From Pseudomonadota bacterium (GTDB lineage Bacteria; Myxococcota; UBA9042; PHBI01), in the NCBI GenBank assembly GCA_005772945.1, contig SXIE01000120.1:1-7313 (forward strand): 7,313 nucleotides of DNA. The letters run 5' to 3'. A program made the translations under genes and the position numbers. Under the pieces are notes generated by a model. The model made no database searches and was not told the DNA's origin. It worked only from the letters and a program-made list of their open reading frames with translations. Positions 1 to 6,100 of this stretch are shown piece after piece. Every line of letters starts with the position of its first letter. Position 1 is the first letter of the stretch.

Positions 1-1217
1 GCCAGCGCCTCGGGCTCGGCGGCACGCGCATTCCCCGGCGCACCGGCCCAAACGACGTCGCCTCCGCCGGCCCGCGGCACGTCCTCGCCGACGCCCGCCG
101 TCAGCCCGAGCAGGAGCCCAGCGGCCGCCAACGCCCCGCCGAGGGACAGCACCGCGACGACACTTGCACGTCGGCGCAAGTCTGGCCGCGCGAGGGCCTC
201 GACCAGCGCGCCCATGTCGGGCCACCGACGCGACGGGACCGGGTCCAGACCGCGCGCCAAGATGCGCATCAGGCGGCGCTCGCTGCCGGCCGGAATCGCG
301 GGCGCCCGCGTCATCGCGACGGCCAGCGCCGCCACACTCGCCCCTTGAAACGGCCGCGCGCCGGTGAGGGCCTCCCACGCCGCGAGGCACCACGCGAACT
401 GGTCGCTCTGCGGCGTCGCCGCGTCGCCGCGCAGCAGCTCGGGCGCCATGTAGCTTGGCGTTCCGACGAGCTGCCCCGTGGCCGTCATGCCCACGTCGAC
501 CTCGGCGCCGATCCCGAGTCCGGCGTCGCCCTTGGCCAGCCCGAAGTCACCGACCAGCACGCGTCCGTCGTCGGCGACGAGCACGTTGTCGGGCTTGATG
601 TCACGATGGACGAGCCCGGCGCGATGCACCGCGGCGAGCCCCGCCGCCGCCGCGCACCACACGGCGAGCACCTCGGTCGGCGTGCGCTCGGCCGCGGCCC
701 GCCAGGCCCGCGCGTTCTTCCCGCGCACGAGCTCGAGCGCCAGGAAGACCTCGCCATCGACCTCGCCGACGTCGTGCACCGTGAGCACGTTCGGGTGCCG
801 CAGCTGCGCCAGCGCGCGCGCCTCGCGCCAGAGACGTGCACGCGCCAGCGCAGGCGGCGAAGCGCCGGCCCAAGGACGCGCCGCGGCGCCCGCGACCGCG
901 TCGGCGGACACTTCGGGGCGGACCCACTTCAGCGCGACGCGGCGCCCGAGCTGCGTATCCTCCGCCTCCCAAACGATCCCCATCGCACCCTGACCGAGCT
1001 GACGCACGATGCGATAGCGGTCGGGCCGAGCGCGCTCGGTTGGCCCCTCCCCGTCGGGCACGCTCGCGTCGGCGGTTGCCAGCCACGCCAGCTCGGCCAC
1101 GAGGCGACTGCAGCGCTCGCACCCATCCAGATGGCGCTCGAGCGCCTCGCGCGCGTCGTCCCCGACGCCCCCCTCGCCGAGCGCGCTCCACGCGTTCTCA
1201 TCGGGGCAGTCGCTCAC
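1..1217 (-). CDS. Transmembrane Ser/Thr protein kinase with N-terminal anti-sigma-like zinc motif (partial, C-terminus outside window)
   Basis: Read from a GTG at 1217 to the window edge, 405 residues stay open. Residues 1-45 hold C4 and H29-x3-C33-x2-C36, the zinc-binding anti-sigma (ZAS/zf-HC2) pattern. A complete Hanks-type kinase domain follows: glycine loop GQGAMGIV (75-82), VALK with K97, helix-C E132, HRDIKPDN (204-211, catalytic D206), DFG (224-226), and GTPSYMAPE (252-260). The HRD arginine marks an RD kinase, probably activated by activation-loop phosphorylation. RRR at 348-350 is followed by one hydrophobic segment (about 351-376), so kinase and zinc motif should be cytoplasmic and the missing C-terminal part outside the inner membrane. 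The GTG overlaps the sigma-factor stop by four bases (GTGA), which supports this start and translational coupling. Kinase identity is certain; regulation of the neighbouring sigma factor is inferred from fusion and context. Confidence 0.95.
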   Translation of the reverse strand, partial: MSDCPDENAWSALGEGGVGDDAREALERHLDGCERCSRLVAELAWLATADASVPDGEGPTERARPDRYRIVRQLGQGAMGIVWEAEDTQLGRRVALKWVRPEVSADAVAGAAARPWAGASPPALARARLWREARALAQLRHPNVLTVHDVGEVDGEVFLALELVRGKNARAWRAAAERTPTEVLAVWCAAAAGLAAVHRAGLVHRDIKPDNVLVADDGRVLVGDFGLAKGDAGLGIGAEVDVGMTATGQLVGTPSYMAPELLRGDAATPQSDQFAWCLAAWEALTGARPFQGASVAALAVAMTRAPAIPAGSERRLMRILARGLDPVPSRRWPDMGALVEALARPDLRRRASVVAVLSLGGALAAAGLLLGLTAGVGEDVPRAGGGDVVWAGAPGNARAAEPEAL

Positions 1218-1924
1218 GCGTCGCCTGCCCCACCTGCCCCACCCGCGCGCGTCGCGAGGAGCTTGCCCAACGACAGATCCAGCCGGCTCATGACCAGCCC
1301 GAGCACGTCGTCGAGCTCGCCCGGCGGCAGCGCGAGCCGCTCGGCCACGAACCGCCGCGTGTCGCGCGCCAACTGTTCGCGCGCTTGCGCGATGCGCCGT
1401 GCCACGGTCGCCCCGTGGAGCCCGAGCACCGGCGCCAGCTGATCGATCGAAAGCCCGAGCGCCAGGTGCTGCCGCAGGAGGTGACGGTCGCCGCTCGCCA
1501 ACCCCGCCGCCGCCGCCCGCATCGCGTCCGCAACCGCCGTGCGGTACTCCGCCTTGACGAGGTCGAGCGCGAGGTCTCCGGGTGCCGCGAGTGCCGCGAG
1601 CGCCTCGTCCGACGCGGCCTCCTCGCGCGCGCGGTCCTTCCGCTTCGCGAGATCCAGGAAGAGCCGTACCGCCGTCACACGCAGCCACCCATCGAGCGCG
1701 CCGTCGCCCCGGTAGTCGGCCACCTTGGGGCGCGCCCCGGGCGCTGCGACAAAGAGCCGCTCACGCAGGATCTGGCGGAGGTCGTCCGCGCTCTGAACGG
1801 GGCTCGCGAAGCGCCGGCACACGGCGTCGATCGTTCCGTGGTGGCGGCGCTCGAGCTCGGCGATGGCGCCCGGCGCGCCGCTCGCGGCCGCGGTGGCCAA
1901 GGCGAGTTCATCGGAGTGGATCAT
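1214..1924 (-). CDS. ECF-like RNA polymerase sigma-70 family factor, myxobacterial type
   Basis: This 236-residue protein looks like an RNA polymerase specificity subunit with sigma regions 2 and 4 only. Region 2 spans about 20-95, with SADDLRQILRERLF at 45-58 and GALDGWLRVTAVRLFLDLAK at 75-94. A short acidic/Ala-rich linker follows, then region 4 at about 130-190 with a helix-turn-helix around LSIDQLAPVLGLHGATVARR (158-177). The tail 190-236 predicts an amphipathic helix (LDDVLGLVMSRLDLSLGKLL, 204-223) and ends in a Gly/Ala run. Spacing and wording match the myxobacterial sigma family I know as TIGR03001 (Sig-70_gmx1); that assignment is from memory. I chose the ATG at 1924 because homology-like sequence begins just after it; the frame stays open to about 2218, but the extra residues look like noise. 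No clear Shine-Dalgarno precedes it. The kinase follows with a 4-base overlap. Confidence 0.9.
   Translation of the reverse strand: MIHSDELALATAAASGAPGAIAELERRHHGTIDAVCRRFASPVQSADDLRQILRERLFVAAPGARPKVADYRGDGALDGWLRVTAVRLFLDLAKRKDRAREEAASDEALAALAAPGDLALDLVKAEYRTAVADAMRAAAAGLASGDRHLLRQHLALGLSIDQLAPVLGLHGATVARRIAQAREQLARDTRRFVAERLALPPGELDDVLGLVMSRLDLSLGKLLATRAGGAGGAGDA
1224..1241. repeat. Two exact tandem 9-bp copies (cctgcccca) in the sigma-factor 3' end
   Basis: The 9-mer cctgcccca occurs at 1224-1232 and 1233-1241 without interruption. On the minus strand each copy encodes part of a Gly-Gly-Ala repeat in the sigma tail. The G-rich minus-strand copies sit just upstream of the kinase GTG and could act as a poor Shine-Dalgarno. 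A gain or loss of one copy would keep the frame. Confidence 0.75.
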
Positions 1925-1996
1925 GACGGGCGCGACGCTAGCACTCGTCCGAATTCGCCGCGAGTCGCAAGCCCGACGCCCGCGCCGCCCTCCACG

Positions 1997-2035
1997 CCCC
2001 GCGGCCTCATGCCGCGATCGGCGCGCGCCGCGGGG
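1997..2035. repeat. Inverted repeat in the divergent intergenic region
   Basis: CCCCGCGG at 1997-2004 is an exact reverse complement of CCGCGGGG at 2028-2035, with a 23-base spacer that itself leads into the 10-base palindrome GGCGCGCGCC (2020-2029). It could be an operator for either divergent unit. In DNA this GC-rich, an 8-base pair of arms with a loose spacer is expected by chance roughly once in a region this size, so the repeat is real but its function is unsupported. Confidence 0.35.
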
Positions 2036-2155
2036 TGCCCTCTGGTCACGGAGCTCGAGCACGATCCCTCCACGCCTCCAGACGAGCCTCGTGCGTCGGC
2101 GTCGCGCCGAAAGCGACGACGCCCCGACGCCACCTTGACAGCGCCCGGCCGGCGC

Positions 2156-2162
2156 GAAAGGG
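2156..2162 (+). promoter_or_regulatory. Shine-Dalgarno (gaaaggg) for yacG
   Basis: The purine run gaaaggg ends seven bases before the GTG at 2170. It is the best ribosome-binding site in the area and decides the GTG start over in-frame upstream starts, for example the GTG at 2035, whose translation has no YacG similarity. Confidence 0.6.
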
Positions 2163-2169
2163 TGCGCGC

Positions 2170-2388
2170 GTGGCACCCACGACCGACACCTGCCCCATCT
2201 GTCATCAGCCTCTCCCACCCGCCTCCGGGTCCGACGTCGCGGCTAAGTTCCGGCCGTTCTGCGGCTCACGCTGTCGCCTCCTCGACCTGTCGAAGTGGCT
2301 CAGCGAGGACTACGCGATCGCCGGTCCGCCCGTCGGCGACGGCGGCGTGGACGCCTTCCCGGACGACGACGACGAAGGCAGCGGGTGA
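2170..2388 (+). CDS. yacG: YacG-family zinc protein (DNA gyrase inhibitor YacG)
   Basis: This is a 72-residue protein of the YacG family, small zinc proteins; the E. coli member binds GyrB and inhibits DNA gyrase. The sequence shows one zinc site built from C8-P-I-C11 and C31-G-S-R-C35, with the family signature FRPFCGSRCRLLDLSKWLSE at 27-46, followed by DYAIAG where other members have a short segment ending in Ile-Pro. The C-terminal tail is acidic (DAFPDDDDEGSG), as in E. coli YacG. Length is normal for the family (about 65-70 residues). The GTG start is chosen from the upstream gaaaggg and the short N-terminus before the first Cys pair. It is the first gene of the plus-strand operon, and its TGA overlaps the GTG of the M16 peptidase gene by four bases. 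Gyrase inhibition here is inferred from the family. Confidence 0.93.
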   Translation: MAPTTDTCPICHQPLPPASGSDVAAKFRPFCGSRCRLLDLSKWLSEDYAIAGPPVGDGGVDAFPDDDDEGSG

Positions 2389-4538
2389 CCATCATCCGCC
2401 GACTCGCGGCCGCGGCGCTCGCTCTCATCGGGCTGGCGCCCCTCGCCGCGTGTCCCGACGTGGCGCTACGGGCGTCCGAACCCGCGCCCGCATCCCCGCC
2501 CGCCCTCATCCCGCCGGCCACCGCGCTCGCGCCCGCGGTCACCACCCACACGCTCGCCAACGGCCTGCGCGTCTACCTCGTGCCCAATCGGGGCGCGCCG
2601 CTGGTGAATGTCCAAGTGTGGGTCGAGACCGGATCGGCCGACGAGAACACCACGCCGCATGGCGCGGACCACGCTCTGACGGGCCTCTCCCACTTCTTCG
2701 AGCACCTCATGTTCCAGGGGACGGCGCGCTATCCGAACTACGACGCCGCGCTCGCCCCGCTCGGCGCGCGCAACAACGCGTTCACGCACCCCGACAGCAC
2801 GGTCTTCTGGGTGTCCGCCCCGCGCGAGCACCTCCGCCACATCCTCGACATCGAGGCCGACCGCTTCGCGCACCTGAAACTCGACTTCGTTCACGTCGAG
2901 CCCGAGCGCGAGGTCGTCAAGAGCGAGCGCCGCCAAAACACCGACGCGAGCCCTTCAGAGGCGGCCCAGGAACGCCTCCTCTACGACACGTTCGACGTCG
3001 GCCCCTATCGCCACGGGCCGATCGGGCGCATGCGCGACGTCGACGCGATCACGCTCGAGGAGATCCAGGCGTATCACCGCCAGCACTACGTCCCGGCCGC
3101 GATGTTCCTCGTCATCGCGGGTGACTTCGACGAGGCCGACGCCCTCGCCGCGGTGACCGAACTCTGGTCGAACGTCGGCGCGCCGGGCCCCGCACCGCAA
3201 CCGGTGACCGCACCCTCCGAAACGTGGATCGGCCCGCGCACCGATCATATCATCCGGCCGGCGGCCCAGACGACGGTGCTCTGGAGCTTCCGCGCGCCCG
3301 CCCCCGGCGCTCCAGGCAACGCCCGACGCGAATTTGCCGCGCTCGAACTCATCGACTGGACCCTCACCGCGGGCAAGTCTGGTCGCCTCCAGCGCCGCTT
3401 GGTCCTCGCCGCCGACGCGCCGCTATCGAGCCTCGAAGCCGCGCTCGATCCCACCTCGCGCCTCCCGAGAGCCTACGTGTGGCGCGCCGAGCTGCTGCCG
3501 GGTGCCGACGTCGCCGCCGTCGAGGACGACATCACCGAGGAGCTCGCCGCCGTCGCGCGCTTCGGCCTGAGCGCCGACGAACTCGCCGCGGCCGCCCAGA
3601 ACCTGCGCTCGGACCTCATCCGCCGCACGCTCTCCAACGCCAATCGCGGCGAGCTGATCGGCTTCGGCCTCCGCACTGACGGGTCTACCACCACGTTCGG
3701 CGAGCGCCTCGATCGCTATGGGAGCATCACGCCGGACGAGATCCGGCAGGCGGCCGCGACCTGGCTCGTCCCCGCCCTGCGCGCACGCGTCGTCGTCGTG
3801 TCGCCCGATCGCCTGAGCGCGCTCGTCGACGCACTCGCCTCCGCCAGCCCCGAGGCCTCGGCCATTGCGACACTCGCGCGCGACGCCGTCACGAACTTCC
3901 TCGAGCGCAGCGAGGCCGAGCGCGAGGCCACCGAGCGCGAGCGCGAGGACCGCGCCCTCGCGCGCCTGCGGCAACGCGCGGACGTCGCGCTCCAAACCGC
4001 CACGCCCGCGGAGGCCGAACGAATCCTCCGCCACCTCGAGACCAGCCCGATCGGGTTCACGCAGCGCTCGACCGCCCTCGCCAAGGCCCACGAGGCTCAC
4101 GCCAAGACCCGACAAGAGCTCGAAACCCGCCGCGCCGACCTCCAACGCACGCTCGTGAAGGCCGTTCACACATCCGCCGCGCCGCTCGGACGCGCTCCGA
4201 TCGTCCAAGCGATCGGCCTCTTCCTCGCCGCCCCGCACGCCTCGTTCGGAGTCCCGGTCGGCACCCCCGCACCCAACCCGAAAGCCATCGCCCTCGCGGT
4301 CGTCGAAGGCTGGGTGCTCGAAACCCGCGGCCTCGCCCAGAGTGCCAACGCTCGCTACCTCGCCGCGCAGGAGGCCGCCACGCACCTCGTCGAACTCGAT
4401 CCGCTCGCCACACGCGCCAAGCACCTCGCGCACGACCTGACGATCACGAACCTACCTCTCGCCGATCGCCCGTTCTTCACCGTCCGCCCCACGACCCGAC
4501 CGACACCCGCGCGCCCGCGCCCCGAGCCGCTCCGATGA
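2385..4538 (+). CDS. Lipoprotein M16 zinc metallopeptidase, catalytic subunit, with long C-terminal extension
   Basis: This 717-residue protein should be an envelope lipoprotein protease. Its signal peptide (R5-R6, then a hydrophobic stretch) ends in lipobox LAAC, with lipidated C23, the protein's only Cys, then a Pro/Ala tether. The N-terminal M16 domain (about 55-205) has the inverted zinc motif H103-F-F-E-H107 (ligands H103 and H107, catalytic E106) and EREVVKSE, where E181 is the likely third ligand. An M16_C-like domain follows (about 215-395), then a second repeat to about 490. Residues 490-717 exceed the usual 420-460-residue M16B length and include charged, probably coiled-coil helices (about 505-548 and 568-594). 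The GTG at 2385 is chosen because it follows GAAGG (2374-2378) by six bases, starts exactly at the signal peptide, and overlaps the yacG stop. Partner: the inactive M16 protein downstream. Substrate unknown. Confidence 0.93.
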   Translation: MTIIRRLAAAALALIGLAPLAACPDVALRASEPAPASPPALIPPATALAPAVTTHTLANGLRVYLVPNRGAPLVNVQVWVETGSADENTTPHGADHALTGLSHFFEHLMFQGTARYPNYDAALAPLGARNNAFTHPDSTVFWVSAPREHLRHILDIEADRFAHLKLDFVHVEPEREVVKSERRQNTDASPSEAAQERLLYDTFDVGPYRHGPIGRMRDVDAITLEEIQAYHRQHYVPAAMFLVIAGDFDEADALAAVTELWSNVGAPGPAPQPVTAPSETWIGPRTDHIIRPAAQTTVLWSFRAPAPGAPGNARREFAALELIDWTLTAGKSGRLQRRLVLAADAPLSSLEAALDPTSRLPRAYVWRAELLPGADVAAVEDDITEELAAVARFGLSADELAAAAQNLRSDLIRRTLSNANRGELIGFGLRTDGSTTTFGERLDRYGSITPDEIRQAAATWLVPALRARVVVVSPDRLSALVDALASASPEASAIATLARDAVTNFLERSEAEREATEREREDRALARLRQRADVALQTATPAEAERILRHLETSPIGFTQRSTALAKAHEAHAKTRQELETRRADLQRTLVKAVHTSAAPLGRAPIVQAIGLFLAAPHASFGVPVGTPAPNPKAIALAVVEGWVLETRGLAQSANARYLAAQEAATHLVELDPLATRAKHLAHDLTITNLPLADRPFFTVRPTTRPTPARPRPEPLR

Positions 4539-6100
4539 CTCTCGCCGTCCTCGCCTGCGCGCTCCTCCTCGGCGCCCCGACCCCGCTCGACCCAACCCCG
4601 CCCGGTATCCCCGCCGCGACGCGCCTGGAGTTCGCGAACGGCCTGCGCGTCGTCCTCCTCGAGAACCGCGCGAGCCCCTATTTCCAGATCGAGCTCGCCT
4701 TCGCCATCGGCGCGGCCGCCGATCCCGCCGACCAGATCGGCCTCGCGTCGATCACCGGCCGCCTCCTCACCGCCGGCATCACGAGCCCCTCCGATCTCGA
4801 CGAGGACGGCCTGGCACGCGCCCTAGCGCGCCTCGGCGCCCACCTGAACGTCGACGTTTCGCGCGACACACTGACCGTCTCGGGACATCTCCCCGCCCTC
4901 CGCGACGCGGACGTCCGCCAATTCCTCGCGCTCTTCGTCGGAGTCGTCCGCCGCGCGACGCTCCCCGCTGATCGCCTCGCCCGCGAGCTCGCCCAGCGCA
5001 CCGCCCAAATCGAAGCCGCCCAGGACGATCCCGCCACGCTCGCCGACGTGGCCATCCGCCTGGCCGTACTCGGCGACGGCCCCCACGCCTGGCCCACGTT
5101 CGGAACCCTCGCCACCCTCCCGAACATCACCCGCGCGGCCGTCCAGCGCTGGCGCGATCGCGCGCTCAACCCAGCCCACGCCGTGCTCGTCGTCGCCGGC
5201 GCCTTCGAACCCGCCCCGCTCGCCGCCTGGCTCGACGCGAACCTCGGCGATCCCGCCTGGGGCGCCGGTGTGAGCTGCCTGCCGGGCACGCACCCCGGCA
5301 CCTGCGCCACCCTCTGTCTCGCGGGCAGCCCGGCCACGGCCCTGACGGGCCCAGCCGGGCCTTCGCGAGCGAGCCTCGCGACCAGCTGCCTCGCAAACCC
5401 GAGCGCCGCACCGCGCCCGCCCCCTCCCGCACCCACGGGCGCGCTCTACGTCACGACCCCCGACGAGGGCATGACGCAGATCCAATGGCGCGCCGGCGTC
5501 GCCAACCCGATCGCCGCCGCGAGCCCGGACTATGCGGCCCTGCGCCTCGGCCTCCACGTCCTCGGCGGCGACTTCGCCGCGCGCCTCAACGCGCACCTTC
5601 GGACCCGCGAAGGCCTCACGTACGGCGCCTACCTCGAGCCCGAATTCGGCGCCTGGGAATCGGCCATCGTCACGCTCGCCACCGACGCAACGCCCGCCAC
5701 GCTCGCCCATGCCATCGGCCTCGCGCTCGCCGATCTCGCCGCCGCCACTCAAGCCCCGTTTCCTGCCACCGAGCTCGAGCCCTGGCGCCAAGCCCTGATC
5801 AACGCCTTCCCGTTTCGCTTCGAGACGGTCGCCGACACCGCGAACCAATACCTCTTCATCGAGTCCGCGCGCCTTCCCTACACCTGGCTCACCGGCTGGC
5901 GCGATGCCCTCGCACGCCCGAGCGCCGCCGAGATCCAGCGCGTCCTCACCCGCGTCCTCGACCCCGATCGCCTCGTCCTGGTCGCCGTCGGACCCGCGCG
6001 CCTCGCGCCGCTCCTCGCCCCCGATGCCCGCACGGTCCGAATCGTCAGCGCCCGCGACCTCCTGACGAGCGGCCTCCAAACCGCCACCCCCGCGCGATGA
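4535..6100 (+). CDS. M16 family peptidase-like protein, non-catalytic (R/Y-motif) subunit, exported
   Basis: This 521-residue protein has the M16 fold but no zinc site. Where the family has HxxEH after GLA, it reads S72-I-T-G-R76, losing both His and the Glu. It keeps the R/Y motif of non-catalytic M16B subunits in RLNAHLRTREGLTYG (R350, Y363), which in characterised heterodimers helps hold substrate in the partner's active site. A short hydrophobic leader (residues 2-14) without a basic n-region suggests export, probably by signal peptidase I cleavage near GAPTP. N-terminal half about 28-240; C-terminal half about 305-505. The linker carries an unusual Cys-rich insert (about 246-290) with C248, C257, C261 and C285, the only Cys in the mature protein. 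The ATG overlaps the upstream M16 stop (ATGA) with no obvious Shine-Dalgarno, implying coupled translation and a 1:1 pair. Pairing is inferred. Confidence 0.92.
   Translation: MTLAVLACALLLGAPTPLDPTPPGIPAATRLEFANGLRVVLLENRASPYFQIELAFAIGAAADPADQIGLASITGRLLTAGITSPSDLDEDGLARALARLGAHLNVDVSRDTLTVSGHLPALRDADVRQFLALFVGVVRRATLPADRLARELAQRTAQIEAAQDDPATLADVAIRLAVLGDGPHAWPTFGTLATLPNITRAAVQRWRDRALNPAHAVLVVAGAFEPAPLAAWLDANLGDPAWGAGVSCLPGTHPGTCATLCLAGSPATALTGPAGPSRASLATSCLANPSAAPRPPPPAPTGALYVTTPDEGMTQIQWRAGVANPIAAASPDYAALRLGLHVLGGDFAARLNAHLRTREGLTYGAYLEPEFGAWESAIVTLATDATPATLAHAIGLALADLAAATQAPFPATELEPWRQALINAFPFRFETVADTANQYLFIESARLPYTWLTGWRDALARPSAAEIQRVLTRVLDPDRLVLVAVGPARLAPLLAPDARTVRIVSARDLLTSGLQTATPAR
5280..5381. 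repeat. Cluster of short perfect inverted repeats inside the M16 linker coding region
   Basis: Four hairpin-capable pairs lie within about 100 bases. TGCCGGG/CCCGGCA (5280-5286 and 5294-5300) has a 7-base loop. GGCCC/GGGCC occurs twice in partly overlapping form (5338-5342 with 5347-5351, and 5348-5352 with 5357-5361), each with a 4-base loop. TCGCGAG/CTCGCGA (5363-5369 and 5375-5381) has a 5-base loop. All fall within the Cys-rich insert between the two halves of the non-catalytic M16 subunit. The repeats are seen directly; whether they mark an inserted palindromic element, a translational pause, or chance in GC-rich DNA is open. Confidence 0.55.

Larger units (their letters stand above)
1925..2169. 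other. Divergent intergenic region between sigma factor and yacG
   Basis: This 245-base gap separates the minus-strand sigma/kinase pair from the plus-strand operon and should hold promoters for both. On the minus strand, TGCTAGCGT lies about 12 bases before the sigma ATG and resembles a weak extended -10, but I find no matching -35. On the plus strand, a perfect TTGACA at 2135-2140 has no recognisable -10 at 16-18 bases: the matching position falls on the ribosome-binding site. I find no credible open frame; the reading frames crossing it have random-looking Arg/Ala/Pro-rich composition. Promoter positions remain unassigned. Confidence 0.6.

Noticed and set aside
345..1442. Plus-strand open frame of 365 codons
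   Set aside because: It is the antisense shadow of the kinase and sigma genes, whose minus-strand products carry complete catalytic and helix-turn-helix motifs.
2135..2163. TTGACA as a -35 box for yacG, possibly giving a leaderless message
   Set aside because: No -10-like hexamer occurs at 16-18 bases, where the sequence is the ribosome-binding purine run. One hexamer alone is not enough to call a promoter.
1925..2218. N-terminal extension of the sigma factor
   Set aside because: The frame is open upstream, but the added residues are Arg/Gly-rich noise that would overlap yacG; the sigma domain fits an ATG start at 1924.
2236..2254. GGAACTT on the minus strand inside yacG as an ECF -35 element for the sigma gene
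   Set aside because: It is over 300 bases from the sigma start, lies in conserved yacG coding sequence (Lys-Phe-Arg codons), and no suitable -10 follows at the usual spacing.
836..3124. Plus-strand open frame of 762 codons
   Set aside because: It runs antisense to the kinase and sigma genes and then out of frame through yacG and the M16 gene. The product is an Arg/Pro/Ala-rich string with no recognisable domain, typical of shadow frames in very GC-rich DNA.
3423..4433. Minus-strand open frame of 336 codons
   Set aside because: It is antisense to the catalytic M16 gene, with Gly/Arg/Glu-rich low-complexity composition and no domain.
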